From the NCBI RefSeq assembly GCF_023159225.1, contig NC_063163.1, positions 107,105,885 to 107,169,884 of the forward strand: a DNA stretch of 64,000 nt, read 5' to 3'. The position numbers and the translations under genes were made by a program. This stretch comes from Perognathus longimembris pacificus (taxonomy: Eukaryota; Chordata; Mammalia; Rodentia; Heteromyidae). Shown here piece by piece: positions 1-12,299 of this stretch. Positions within the stretch are counted from its first letter, which is position 1; every line of letters begins with the position of its first letter. The notes below the pieces were generated by a model, which ran no database searches, had not been told where the DNA came from, and saw only the letters and a list, made by a program, of their open reading frames with translations.

Positions 1-723
1 AATACCCCAGGCAGGTCTAAGGTGCGGCCAGGTGGAGAATTATTAGCCTGGGTGATCTCAAAACCAGATCTCTCTTCTTGAGCTTTGATGGGTTCATTTT
101 GATTCAAGAATGTGGGTTGAGTGGAAGGATCTTCACTCTAACCAGCTCCTTGTGGGTCCTGCCACCTATCTGGAGCCACACTTGGAATTAACAGTTTGGA
201 GAGTGGATCGTTCCATCTCTTAACAGTTCATAACTTTATCAACCACACCCTCCTGTCCCCTCCCTCTCACTGTATCTCCTTGTACATTGACTGTACAATG
301 CGTTTACCTGAAGACTTGAGAAAATGTCCACATATGTTGATCCACCCACCAAGATACGTGTTTTAAAGGCTCAATGCCTAAGTGCCTCTGTCTTCTTTAC
401 CTTATGTATGGAAGGGCAGGGAGGAAGACATAGAGCTAGAGAGGAAAAGGATGAAAAGTGCAACAGTAGGGCTCACTAGAGTTTGAGGACAGTGAACTAT
501 ACTAGTGGGTGGAGAAGGGAGGGAGGGACTAGGAAAGAATGAGGAAACAGAAGACACTGTACAAAAAGAAATGTACTCACTGCCTGACTCACTGTGATCT
601 CTCTGTACACCACCTCTATAGTAACAATAAATTGTTTTTAATGGTGAAATAGAATTTTAAGGTGATATGATGGCACATGGATAAAATAGTCTTATAATGT
701 CAAAAAATAAACTACCTCTCACT

Positions 724-969
724 CTTTTTTTTTTTTCTTGGTTGGTTGTGAGGCTTGATCTCTGGGCCTGGGTGCTGTCCCTGGCTTCTTTTGGCTCAAG
801 GCTAGCACTCTACCACTTTAACTACAGCACCACTTCCGGTTTTCTAGTGGTTAACTGGAGATAAGAGTCTCACAGGCTTTCCTGCCTGGACTGGCTTTGA
901 GCCACAATCCTCAGAAGTCAGCCTCCTGAGTAACTAGGATTGCAGGTACAAGCCACCATCGCCTGGCTT
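724..969 (-). mobile_element. type B SINE (B1-like plus shared right half)
   Basis: First of the type B copies. Read on the minus strand it starts GCCAGGCGATGGTGGCTTGT and runs through CTAGTTACTCAGGAGGCTGA (7SL-derived B1-like half). It then has TCTTATCTCCAGTTAACCAC and the right half (AGTGCTAGCCTTGAGC) that type A also carries. The poly-T at 724-736 is its tail. Confidence 0.85.
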
Positions 970-1195
970 AAACTAACATTTTTAAATTTCAAAAACAAAA
1001 TAGGGGTTCAAGCACCAGCAGTAAAAAGCAAAACAACAACAAAAACGCTACCTCCTCTGTAATTCTAACATCAGCCAAAATGGAAAATATGGCATACAGT
1101 AATTTAAAGACACATTCTAGCCCCAACTTTGAGGGAAGAGACTTTTGACAGTGAGGACCCAGTCTTGGACCAAAAAATAAATAACCAACTCTTCA

Positions 1196-1295
1196 GGGTT
1201 GGAAGTGAGGCTCAGTTGGCAGAGTGCTAGCCAATAAGCAAAAGCTTCAGGTACCAAGGCCAAGCCTCAGTCCTGAACCAAAAGACAAGACAGTC
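1196..1295 (+). mobile_element. degenerate SINE right-half fragment
   Basis: GTGAGGCTCAGTTGGCAGAGTGCTAGCC resembles the tRNA-like part of the local SINE right half; the remainder is badly decayed. Confidence 0.4.
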
Positions 1296-2175
1296 AAGAG
1301 TAGCAGCCTGGCTTGGGCCTAGGCAATCAAACAATTACCCCTCTTTAACTCCTTTCCTAACCACAGGTCTGTATCACATGTCTGCATTCCCAAAGGGAAG
1401 TGCTAAGCTGAGCAGACTATAGTCTTAAGAGTTTGCTCCAAGATGCACAGTCAGGGATTTAATGGGCCTACTCTTGTCTCTTGTTGGGTCCAGCCAAGAA
1501 GATTGCTCTGTGCCTGGACAGTCTGCTGTATGGAGCTTCTTGGGTTACCACAAGGACAACCTGTAGCCTTCCCCCCACCCCACCCCCACCTCCCAGCTGT
1601 CCCACATGGTTGACCCGGCTCCTGGGTACAAAAGGGCAGGAGAAAAGCCACAGGAGAGTACCTGGGTAGGACTGCCCGCATCTGCTCCATCCATGCTCAA
1701 GGTTCAGCAGCTTCTCCCTCTAAGCAGCTACTAAGGAAACCAGCTCACACAACCTGCAGGGAAAGCTGACTCCAGACAGGAAGACTCCCTTGACACTCTG
1801 CCCAGAACCAAGGTGTCCCTGGCTAAAGTGATGTGGTAGGCTCTAACAGGGGACTTGCCCAAGGGCAGAACTGAGGACACAAGGTGAGGGAGTCAAGCCC
1901 AATGGAGCAAGAATCACATTTCATGCTGTGCTGCCCCCACCTCACAGCAGAACTTGCAGCAAACGTTCAGCCTTGACCTGCTGCACCAAGGGGCAAACAA
2001 GTAGATCACACGCACTGTTAGACTCATTTACCATTCCTCTCACCAAATCCCTCCACAGGAACACTCATCCATCTCTCCCCATCACCTTCCCAGAACCAAT
2101 TCTGATCAATGATCCTATCCCTTTGCCCTGTCTCTCCTACCTCATTCCTTCTGTTTGTTGTTGTTGTTACTTTGT

Positions 2176-2276
2176 GTTTTTGAGACCAGGCTGGTCCTAA
2201 ACTTATGCTCCTCCTGTCTCAGTCACCCCAAGGCTGGGATCACAGGCTTGTACCTGTACCACCACACCTGGCTTCT
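2176..2276 (-). mobile_element. B1-like monomer
   Basis: TTTTTGAGACCAGGCTGGTC followed by GGGATCACAGGCTTGTACCT and ACCACACCTGGCTT is a reversed 7SL-derived B1 monomer without a right half. Confidence 0.7.
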
Positions 2277-3345
2277 AAATTCTAACTTATAAACACTCCA
2301 CTTTCCTTTGAAGCAAAAACTTGTCTGTTTCAGCTGAACTCCCAGAGACTCTCCCTCTCCTCACCTCTTTATGTGCTGGGTTTCCTCCCTTCCCACTCTG
2401 CCCTCCACCTCTACATGCTCCCTCCTCCCTCATGTTCTTGTAGAGGCCATCTGTGGCCTCCTAATCTCTATACCCAGGGAAGGTCTATCTTATTCTTCCT
2501 CATACTCTTGGGCTCCAGATGTTGCTTATCATACCTTCTTCTTGGTTTCTAGTCAAGGGTCTTCAGTTTTCTAGGACAGTCCTCACTGGCTCTGCTTGTA
2601 CCCAACTTTTAAATGCTGGCTCCTAGATCTATCTTGCACTCCTTCCACACTGATAAGTAAGGCTGCTGCTATAACAAATGCCTTAACATGTGGAGTGGCA
2701 GCTTTGGAACTGGTATGGAGTAAATTGGGAGAATTTGGAGGTACAGGCTAGATTCAGCGAAGTGGAGCATTAGGGTTCTTCTGGTGAAGACTCGGAAGAA
2801 GAGAACTGGGGGAAATGTCTGAAGCTTCTTAAAGAGGCCATTACTGAATACTGGTAGCAGCTAGCAAGAGTCATTTATTCTGGTGAGTTCTCAGATGGAA
2901 ATGAAAAACCTGGTATTGGAAACAGCATAAAGAAACATTCTGATTACAAAGTAGATAAGAACTTAGATGAATTGTGCTTGGGCCCTAAAAGTTTATGGAA
3001 GGCAGAAATAAATAACAATAAACTAGGGAACTGCATCATGGATTCCTTTAACTGTCTACAGTAAAATGTGAAAACTGATTTTGGAGAGGAATCTATAATT
3101 AAGAAGGAATCAGAGCTTGGGGATTTGAAGGATTCTCCGCCTGGCTGTGTTAAGAGAATGGAGAGGAAAACAAAGGGCATGGCCAGTGGCCAGATGATAA
3201 GGAAGTCCTTCCCTCTACTGGACGGGGGAACCTCAAGCTATTCATCAGGACCACAGAGAATAACCACAAAGCCTTTGGAGATTGCTAATACTGCCCCTCC
3301 CATAATTTGACCAGAAATGTCAAGCCCAGAGTTTAAGAAATATAT

Positions 3346-3348
<3 letters not shown>

Positions 3349-3404
<56 letters not shown>
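3349..3404 (+). repeat. (GA)n microsatellite
   Basis: About 28 GA units inside the MaLR relic. Confidence 0.95.
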
Positions 3405-3406
<2 letters not shown>

Positions 3407-3903
3407 TCTAGGGGATCTTGGGGAGCTCGGGACTTAGTGCCTGGGCTTCTTTAAGCCTGTACTCCCAACATTCCTGACTGCCAACTGCCCTAGCTAATGC
3501 TCAGGGTACAGCTTAAGCTTCTGCTCCGAAAGGAGCCATAACAAGCCTTGGTACTAACTATATGCACACAGGATGCAAGAATTGTAGAGGTGTGGCTTCC
3601 TCCTAGATTTCAAAGGATGTCACCGGCAGCTTGAGGCCCTAACAGAAGTGGAACCACCATATAGAAGCCCAAGTAGTGTATACCAGCAGAAGTCCTGGTC
3701 AGAGTTGGCGCAGAGGCCCTCAGTAGGCCATGAAAATGGGACCAGGCCCAAGACTCAAGAGCCAGTGAATCGCGCCACCTTTGCAAGGCCATGAGGGCAG
3801 TAGGGAGGGGTAAGGCTGCCTGGGGTCCCAAGGCCCAACCCCTCTACTAGACTAGACATGTAACTATAGAAGACTGTTCTGGAGCTTTAAGACTCGGTAT
3901 TGT

Positions 3904-4115
3904 GGGGCTGGGAATATGGCCTAGTGGCAAGAGCGCTTGCCTCGTATACATGAAGCCCTGGGTTCAATCCCCCAGCACCACGTATACAGAAAACGGCCAA
4001 GAGTGGCGCTGTGGCTCAAGTGACAGAGTGCTAGCCTTGGGCAAAGAGAAGCCAGGGACAGTGCTCAGGCCCTAAGTCCAAGGCCCAGGACTGGCCAAAA
4101 AAAAAAAAAAAAAAA
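3904..4115 (+). mobile_element. type A SINE (IDL-Geo-like) with 15-bp target duplication
   Basis: A complete dimeric SINE, used here as the type A reference. The ID-like left half runs to CAGCACCACGTATACAG, the right half to CCAGGACTGGCC, then an A-tail. It is flanked by AAGACTCGGTATTGT at 3889-3903 and again at 4114-4128, showing insertion by L1-type target-primed reverse transcription into the MaLR relic. Confidence 0.92.
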
Positions 4116-4128
4116 GACTCGGTATTGT

Positions 4129-4372
4129 AGCCAAGTGCCAGTGGGTCAATCCTATAATCCTAGCTACCAAGGAGGCTGAGATTTGAGATTCATGGTTTGA
4201 AGCCAGCCTGGGGAGAAAAGTCCATGAAACTCTTAACTCCAATTAAAAACAAAAAAGCTAGAAATGAAGCTGTGGCACAAGGGGTATAACACTATCTTTG
4301 AGTAGAAAAGCTAAGGGACAGTGCCCAAGTCCTGACACATGCCAGTACTGGTACCAAAACATATAATAATAA
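4129..4372 (+). mobile_element. type B SINE, diverged
   Basis: Starts AGCCAAGTGCCAGTGGGTCA, has ATCCTAGCTACCAAGGAGGC and a right half with AGCTAAGGGACAGTGCCCAA. It ends in a TAA trinucleotide tail (4363-4381). Confidence 0.8.
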
Positions 4373-4586
4373 TAATAATAATTTTGGTATTGTCTTCCCT
4401 GCTAGTTTTGGGCTTACACAGGACCAGTACCCCTTCTTTGCCTAGTTTGCCTTTTGCAGGTAGTAATGCCTAGCTTGTGCTTGACCCACACCTGAATCTT
4501 GGAAATAGATAGTTTGTTGGACTGTACAGGCTCATGACTAAAGAGAAGAAACCTATTTCAGGGTGAATCTTGCCTTTTAAAACTTT

Positions 4587-4837
4587 GAGGCTAGGTAGGC
4601 TCAGGCCTATAATCCTAAGTACTCTGCAGGCTAAGATCCAAGGATTATGGTTCCAAGCCATCCTGGGCAGAAAAGTCCCCAGCAAACTCTTGTCTCCAAC
4701 AAACTACCCAAAAAGCTGGATGCAGGGCTAAGGCTCAAGTGGTAGAGCACTAGCCTTGAGCACAAAGAGGCCTAACGAGGGACGGCACCCAGGCCCTGAG
4801 TTCAAGCCTCAAGACCAGCAACAACAACAACAACAAA
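4587..4837 (+). mobile_element. type B SINE
   Basis: B1-like half AGGCTAGGTAGGCTCAGGCC, right half AGCACTAGCCTTGAGCAC, and an AAC-repeat tail (4816-4837). Confidence 0.85.
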
Positions 4838-5225
4838 ACTAACAACAACTTTTGAGGCTTTGGGGAGAGAATAAATGTATTTTTCCTTGACTTTCCACTT
4901 TACAACATGAGATGATGAATTCTCTCCATGTTTAATTTCCCAGCTTATACCACTATGAGGTGAATAAACTCTACTTTGTCATAAATGGCCCTGCCTGTGG
5001 CATTCTGTTGCAGGAGTACATACAGACAACACCCTGACCCTCACACTCTAACAGGCAGAACAATCCCACTCCAGGGGCATTGGCTTCACACGGCCCCTTC
5101 TGTATAATGCTTTTCCTAATGCTTTTTTAAATGCTTTAACTAACACTTTTGTTCCCACAAAATATTCCTTATAATCTCTATTTCAGTACTTAGCAGACGA
5201 TATAATTTGTATGAAACAGGGCTGC

Positions 5226-5438
5226 CTTTTTTCGTTTTTGTTTTTGCCAGTCCTGAGGCTTGAACCTAGGGCCTGAACACTGTCCCTGGCTTCTTTTTTG
5301 CTCAAGGATAGCACTCTTACCACTTGAGTCACAGCACCACAACTGGCTTTTTCTGTTTGTGTGGTGCTGAGGAATTGAACCTGGGGTTTCATGCATGCTA
5401 GGCAAGCCCTCTACCGCTAAGCCACATTCCCAGGCCCA
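5226..5438 (-). mobile_element. type A SINE
   Basis: Reversed copy with T-rich tail GTTTTTGTTTTTGCCAGTCC and left-half end GCTAAGCCACATTCCCAGGC. Confidence 0.9.
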
Positions 5439-5652
5439 GGTCCTGGCTTTTATTAAGTCTTGTCCACTATTTTATGATCTCTGGAGCTGGAGACATACTT
5501 ATATGAAGAATCTGTCAGAATACCTGGGGTATAAAAGATTTTTTATGAGAAAATGTGATTTTTATAAAATCATGTGCTTTTGGATCCTGCCTATTGAAAA
5601 CTGTGACCTTTGTCTCATTGGGGATGTTTTTATGTCACCAAGTCATATTAAG

Positions 5653-5868
5653 AGGGGCTGGAATGTGGCTTAGCGGTAGAGTGCTTACCTAGCATGCACG
5701 AAGCCCTGGGTTCAATTCCTCAGCACCACATAAACAGAAAAAGCCAGAAGTAGCGCTGTGGCTCAAGAGGTAGAGTGCTAGCCTTGAGCAAATAGAAGCC
5801 AGGGACAGTGCTCAGGCCCTGAGTCCAAGCCCCAGGACTGGCAAAAACAAAAACAAAACAATAACAAA
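5653..5868 (+). mobile_element. type A SINE
   Basis: Starts GAGGGGCTGGAATGTGGCTT, ends CCAGGACTGGCAAAAACAAA. It belongs to the 'GTGGCTTAGCGGTAGAG, CTAGCATGCACGAAG' variant. Confidence 0.9.
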
Positions 5869-6035
5869 AAAAAGTAACTAGAATATGGCAGATGTTTTAT
5901 AACTATTTGACAAACAAGTGATAACGGAAAGCTCAACAGGTTATTTTATCTTTTATCACTAACAGAAACATACTGTGCTTTCTTACTGTGATTACTACAT
6001 GCAAGACCTCTCAACCTCTGTACCTTTGATCATCT

Positions 6036-6270
6036 GTGCCAGTCCTGGAGCTTGAACTCAGGATCTGAGTGCTGTTCCTGGGATTTTTTTTTTCTCCAGG
6101 CTAGTGCTCTACAACTTGAGCCACAGTGCTACTTTCAGCAATTTTTTTGGTAGTTAATCGGAGCTAGGAGTCTCATGGACTTTCCTACCCATGCTGGCTT
6201 TGAACCACAGGCCTCAGATATCAGCCTCCTGTAACTAGGATTACAAGTGTGAGCCATCAGTGCCTGGCTT
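6036..6270 (-). mobile_element. type B SINE
   Basis: Reversed: right half GCCAGTCCTGGAGCTTGAAC first, then GTAGTTAATCGGAGCTAGGAG, and the B1-like end AGTGTGAGCCATCAGTGCCT. Confidence 0.85.
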
Positions 6271-6607
6271 AGGCCAGACACTTTTCAGGGTTGCTCAAGT
6301 ATCATCCCAATGAGCCAAACACTATAATTTCTTCTGCTGCCAAGGCAGAAAATTAAAGTGCAAAAAAAAAGGGTCATCAGTACCATGGTGTAGGTTGTAC
6401 AGCTAGAGAGGAATGGAGCCAGGCTAGAAACGTTCAATTTTGTGGGACTCTACTCCAATCCCCAGTGCTTCTAATAGAAATATCTCATAAAGGAGATCCT
6501 AGACTCCAAGTTCCTGGAATGTCCACCTACTGACTGCCTTTTGGAGCAACTCAAGAAGTGGGGCCCTTCACACAGAGTCTTTCAGGAGCTTTCAAAACAG
6601 CAATAGA

Positions 6608-6806
6608 TGGGGCTGGGAATGCGGCTTAGTGGTAGAGTGCTTGCCTAGCATACACGAAGCCCTGGGTTCCATTCCTCAGCACCACATAAACAGAAAAGGC
6701 CAGAAATGGCGCTGTGGCTCAAGTGGTAGAGTGCTAGCTTTGAGCAAAAGAAGCTCAGGAACAGAGCTCAGGCCTTGAGTTCAAGCTCCAGGAATGGCAA
6801 AAAAAA
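6608..6806 (+). mobile_element. type A SINE
   Basis: Starts TGGGGCTGGGAATGCGGCTT, ends CAGGAATGGCAAAAAAAAG. Confidence 0.9.
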
Positions 6807-7421
6807 GAACAGCAATAAACGTTCTCAGTCGGGCCCTTTTTCAGGCAGGCTTCCTCATGAGACACAGGTGCTACACCTGGGCCCTACTGCTCCTTTGGAA
6901 GCTCTCAAGTTTGCAACACCCATGACTGTTTTTGTGGGATCACTAATGCTGTCCAGCTGGACACCAGACTTCCATGCATGCTTTCTTGCAGCCATGTCAT
7001 ACCAAGCTATAAGCTGGTCTCCTGGGCCCTACACACCATCCTTCTGAATCTCAGTGTATGACTACATGACACCTGTCTGCAAACATTCACCAGCCTGTCA
7101 AAGTACATGAGTCTCCATGGTGTCAATTAGCCTAAAGTGATTCCTTCTCAGCTTACTGTCCTCTGCCAAGATCCCAGAAGGAACTCAGGCAGGACTTTGA
7201 GTGTGACCGCATGCCTCCTCATCTCACTTGGAAAGTCTATGTCCTAGCTCTGACCTGCAGGAATCTACTTGTCCAGCAACTCCCTCTTTCCTTTTGTAAC
7301 TCTCCCTTTCCCCCAAGCCTCCTATGCCTTGATGAGACTAGCTATCACATGCCATCCAAAGGGCCTCCACACTTGCTGTTTGCTTGGCCTGTAATGCTTT
7401 ATTCTCATATGGGCTTAGCTT

Positions 7422-8297
7422 TCTTCTTTTTTTTTTTTTTTTTAATCACTTGCTTTCCATAATGTGGAGTTCATTTCGCTTAGCAGCATCTTACACGTTC
7501 ATACAGGCATAGCTATTGGGCTATTGTGGTCTTCTGCGATGACTAACCTAAACATGTACTAATTATTCCCTATGAGGGAAACCACAGAGTCCATGTTTCT
7601 TTGGATCTGGGTTCACTTCACTTAGTATGACTTTTTTTCCAACTTCTTCCATTTCCTTATGAATGGGGCAGTGTTGTTCTTTCTGATAGAAGCATAGAAT
7701 TCCATTGTGTATATGTGCCACCTTTTCCTGATACACTCGTCTGTGAGGGGCATATGGGTTGGTTCCATATTTTAGCAATGACAAATTGTGCTGCGATGAA
7801 CAATGTTGTGCTTGTGGCTACAGTGTGGTCTTGCTTGTAATCTTTTGGGTAAATGCCCAAAAGTGGGGCTGCTGGGTCAAAGGGGAGCTCTATGTTTAGC
7901 CTTCTGAGGAACCTCCATACCGCTTTCCAGAGTAGTTGAACAAGTTTATACACCCACCAACAATGTAGTAGGATTCCCTTTTGACCACATCCCCTCCAGA
8001 ACTTGTTATTATTAGTTTTCCTGATAATTGACATTCTTACTGGGGTGAGGTGGAATCTCAGAGTTGTTTTGATTTGCATTTCCTTTATGGCCAGTGATGT
8101 AGAGCACTTCTTCATGTGTCTCTTGGCCATTCTCATTTCTTCTTCAGAGAAGTCTCTTTTTAGGTCTTTAGCCCATTTGTTGAGGGGGCCGTTGGTTCCT
8201 TGAGGATTTGTTTTGGAGGAATTTAATTTTTTGAGTTCTACATATATTTTAGATATGAGGCCTTTGTCCATTGTGTGGCCAGTAAAGATCTTCTCCT
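7422..8297 (-). mobile_element. 5'-truncated L1: ORF2 C-terminus and 3' end
   Basis: Read on the minus strand, 7657-8271 encodes typical L1 ORF2 C-terminal sequence: [16 protein letters not shown] start (here [12 protein letters not shown]), [71 protein letters not shown] and [17 protein letters not shown] poly-T run at 7422-7443 is its poly(A) tail. The frame is disrupted after the LGIYPKD block by substitutions. Only the last part of ORF2 is present, so it is dead by 5' truncation. Confidence 0.92.
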
Positions 8298-8950
8298 AAG
8301 GAAAACGTGGGCACATTTCCCTCTACAGCCACAAAGCTCTCTCTGTTCCCCAGCCCCAACATCTAAGCTCAGCAGAATTCTGCACAGAAACACTGTATCA
8401 TACATTTGATCAGCTGCCAGTCACACCAAGGGGAGCCACCTGAAAGTCATCCTTCCAGTGTCTGCCTAGAGGACCAGAGGCTCTCATTTTCATGAATTCT
8501 CAGAGTTAGAAAGCTGTAGCCTATGTGATAAGGTGGTAGTCTGCAGGACAAGTCAGACCTAGAATAAAGAATTACAGTGCCAAAATGGACCTGCCCCATG
8601 GTCCTAGCCAGGAGATTCAGTAGGGGGGTGGGGGAGGCTCCTTATTCCTCCTACCCAGAAAATACTCCCCCTGAGGCTCAGAAACTAAGACACTGGCATA
8701 TGAGACTAGGACTCAGATCTCATCACCAGCATGGCCAGGCCCTAACCCATCTGGTCCCCCCAGATTATATCAGCCCTCCTCTGTCCACATAATGGATCCA
8801 AGCTAGGTGGCTAACTGCATACTTAAAATGTGGTTAGCCCATAATGATACATATTCTAAGTAGAAACCTCCACTGATTTCAACTACTTAGGGAAAAAAAG
8901 GATGAAATAGCACCTTCACTATTATTTTATATTGCTTTCCCATTGGAAAT

Positions 8951-8998
8951 TTGGGGTTGAGGATTTAGCTCAGTGGAAGAGCATTTGCCTAGCAAGCA
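8951..8998 (+). mobile_element. ID-like monomer fragment
   Basis: TTGGGGTTGAGGATTTAGCT followed by GAGCATTTGCCTAGCAAGC is the head of an ID element alone, without the right half. Confidence 0.65.
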
Positions 8999-9097
8999 AT
9001 GTTTGGGCTATATTATAATTCTATATTAAGTTTGGGCTGTTTCATCTCTCTATTTTGTCTTTGAAAAATGTACCTAAATTTAATGGTTTAAAATATT

Positions 9098-9314
9098 TTT
9101 ATGTGCTGTGCCAGGATTGGAACTTGGGGCTTTGTACCTGCTCAGCTTGCTTGCTTGTCTGGTGCTCTACCACTTTGAGCCATACCTCCAGCCTAGCTTT
9201 TTGCTAGTGTTTTCGGATATGGAGTCTTATATTCTCCCAAGCCAGGCTTCAAATTTCAATCCTCAAAATCTCAGCCTTTTAAGTATCCAGGATTACAGGC
9301 CATCAGAGCCTGGT
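9098..9314 (-). mobile_element. type B SINE, diverged
   Basis: Reversed copy with GCTCTACCACTTTGAGCCAT and TATCCAGGATTACAGGCC; the right half is decayed. Confidence 0.7.
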
Positions 9315-9589
9315 AAAAATGAACTGAAAATGATTTGTAGCTCCTATTCTGTTTCCGTAGGATAGCACTAGGTGAGACAATCCACAAGATCCCTCCCAGC
9401 CATGTCAAGGAGTCACAACCAGGTCCATCTCCAAGTACTACACTGCAGGGCTGTTTAAAATGTACTTGCTTCGCATGCTTCAATCCAAAAAGACTACAGG
9501 AGTCTGAGATGTTGGGAGAGATATCCTACTCACGCTGACCTACAGACAAGGCCTAAGGCCTTACACATTAGAGTCTGAAAAAGCCCTGT

Positions 9590-9850
9590 CCACCAGGCAC
9601 CAGGAGCTCATGCCTGTAATCCTTAGCTACTCAGGAAGCTGACATCTCAAGATCATGGTTCAGAATCATCCCGAGCAGAAAAGTCCTTGAGACACTTATC
9701 TATGAATATGCAGCAAATGCCTGAAGTAGAGCTGTGCATCAATCAAGTGGCAGAGCACCAGCCTTGAGCAGAAAAACTAATGGACAGTGCCCAGGCCCCG
9801 AGTTTAGTAACAGTATTTTTTTAAGCCAACACAACGAAACAACAAAAATC
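9590..9850 (+). mobile_element. type B SINE
   Basis: CCACCAGGCACCAGGAGCTC start, ATCCTTAGCTACTCAGGAAG, right half GAGCACCAGCCTTGAGCAG. Confidence 0.8.
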
Positions 9851-10354
9851 CTGTTTGCACCTCCTTCCCTGTGCCTTGGGACCACCCACCCAAACCCCTG
9901 AATATAGAAACGTAACTGAAGATGACACTGCCCCTTGGTCAATGGGTTCAACTACTACTCTGGCCACTTTCAGCCTCTCTTCCTGACCCTGGCTTCTTGC
10001 TCCAGTGCCTGCAGAGTTTCTCCTCCAACACCTTCCTACATCCCATATCAGCTCATTTGGGTAAATAAGCAAGTCAGACAGAAGTGGCTTTCCAGAACCT
10101 TCTCTTCAGAATTGTGTCCTGGAGGCCAGCTTCTGGGACTGACTCCTCCCCTCTGCCAGCTGTTACAATGCCAACATCCCTAAGCCTCTGTCTCCTAATT
10201 GATAAAAAGATCCGTTTCTCCCACGGTTTGTACAAGGTGGTGACTAGATAAGAGTAAGACTATTAGGCAAGGTTCAATTGTACACAAAATGCAATCCCAA
10301 TAATCCAACAGTCTAAATTGCAGATACATGTAAATATCCTTTAAAACATCTTTT

Positions 10355-10603
10355 AGCCAGGTGTTGTTTGTTCATATCTGTAGTCCTGGCCACTTGGGAG
10401 GCTGAGACCTGGAGAATCATTTTAAAGCCAGCCTAGGCTGTGAGGCTCTATTTCCAATTAACCAGTAAAATACTGGACTAGAGGTATGGCTCAAGTGGTA
10501 AAGTGCTAGCTATAAACAAGAAAGCCAAGGGAAAGCCCAACTCCCTGCACAACACACACACACACAGACACACACACACACCACCACCACCACCACCACC
10601 ATT
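10355..10603 (+). mobile_element. type B SINE with CA/CAC tail
   Basis: AGCCAGGTGTTGTTTGTTCA start, right half AAAGTGCTAGCTATAAACAA. Its tail region has become (CA)n then (CAC)n at 10551-10600. Confidence 0.75.
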
Positions 10604-12299
10604 TTGATCCATCTGTCCACAACTAAAAAAGACAGAAATAAGACTGTGAGCCTTGAACTAAACACACTCATAACTGAATGTTTATAGAATTATGGAAATC
10701 CTAGATGACACCTAGACATCCCTCACATTTCCTAAACACATCTTCCCTCCTCAAAGGTGAGAATTTGAGTTTGCACAACCCTATCTGCTCTAAGAGATCC
10801 TCCATTTGAGAATGGAGACTGAGTAGAAACAGAGGTCAAAGCCAATGACTTCACTTCGGGTACCTCATCAGGACAGGCAGTGATGGATGGTGTTACAAAG
10901 GTTGAGGAGTGTGGAACCAGGGGTTAGGACCAGCTTCTCCTCCTCCTGGCCACAGCTTCCTCCAGACAACCTCAGGAGCCTCCTACCCTCCCATCCACCT
11001 CTGTGACACCAGCCTGCTTCATTTCCATTGCAGCAGTTATGCCCTGTAGTCCACAGTGCTCTGAAGAAAGCAGGGCTCCTTGTGCCCCAAAGTGTCTCTT
11101 AACACTATACTGCATGCTTGGTACCTAAGCAATCAACAAATATCTAGATGAATAAATATGTGAATTATTATTCACTTACTCAGCAAACAAGCAGAGAAAC
11201 TATGAACAGACAATTTCATCGGGTCCTTCTTTTGCAAAGACCTGGGGAACAGAAATGTACTGGGGCCTTGCCAGAACTTCACCCTGGTATCTAGCAGCAC
11301 CAACAATGGCCTCCATTTTCTCTTGTCACAAGGACACTGCTATCAACAGATAGATTACTGTTTCTGAAGAACTGGCCTTTGCCACCTCTGACTCAGCTTA
11401 ACCACCATCAGCTCCAGGGTGGGGGGCCACACCAGGCGATGATGTCACATAGGCAAACTCCAAGAGCCTCAGGAGAGCTCCCAGGAAAAATTGCCTTCCT
11501 CACTTGCTCAAGTCAGCCAGCTTGGGATAAAATGCCAGGGGTTCAAAGCACTATTAGCAATAGAAAGAGAAAGGGATTCAGAAAGACCTGAGATCCAATT
11601 TGGACTCTCAGGGCCTCAGATTCCTCCCTTGTAAAATGAGGGTGCCAGGAGCAAGTTCTTTAAGGTATTGTGAGCCTCCAGACCTTCAGTACTAGCCTGG
11701 CATAGCACAAGCATTCAGTCCCTGGGAGGTGACAGTGTCAGGGTGTCCGGTAGCCCTGGCTTCTCTTGGCATATGGCAGCTTCTTCCCCATGCCAGACAA
11801 GCAGGTCCTCCATCACAGCACCTCCTCTCCATTCCTACCCACTCCCACAACCACACTCACCTGTCTTCTTGGCTGCTTGACTACCATCATTACACAAGCT
11901 TGCAGCTGCCTGAGCGTCAGGAGAGGCATTGCCACCCAGATTCTGCCCACACTGAGTCCAATCCAGCTAGTGGCAAAGCCTCAAGGGCATACTGGTGGGG
12001 TGGAGTGAGGGCGGAGGGAAACGGGGAGGTGGTGGCACTGGGAAATTACTCTCGCTCTGTCTTATCACGTGCAGGACCTTGTAGAATCAGAACCAGAGTC
12101 TCTGATCCAAGTTGCCCTCTCCTGAGTGGCATCTCCTCTCCAAGGAGTCCAGAATAGACCCTTCCCAATCCATAGTGGTATACAATGCTCAGGGTTTAAG
12201 CTCTCAACAAATCATAGACAATGTGTATAATCCTCAGTACTTACATATATCAGTTCTTAAGTTAAAAAAAAGTCAGTGAATCAAGGGAAAAAGCAAAGG

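Larger units (their letters stand above)
2650..5050 (+). mobile_element. old MaLR (ERVL-MaLR) internal region and 3' LTR
   Basis: The stretch resembles mammalian MaLR internal sequence: GGAACTGGTATGGAGTAAATTGGGAGAATTTGG near 2705, an AGAATTGTAGAGGTGTGGCTTCCTCCTAGA stretch at 3577, and GTCCCAAGGCCCAACCCC at 3824. The end, around 4920-5040, resembles an MLT1/MST LTR terminus (CACTATGAGGTGAATAAACT, then GGCATTCTGTTGCAGGAG). It is interrupted by a GA microsatellite and three SINEs. There is no open frame left; it is a non-coding relic. Confidence 0.55.

Noticed and set aside
3904..3980. tRNA-gene-like A and B box sequence.
   Set aside because: The tRNA-like segments recur dozens of times with A-tails and duplications; they are SINE promoters, not functional tRNA genes.
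7657..8271. A 204-codon frame with reverse-transcriptase-associated sequence as a host gene.
   Set aside because: It is the truncated C-terminal end of an L1 ORF2, with a disrupted last portion and its own A-tail.
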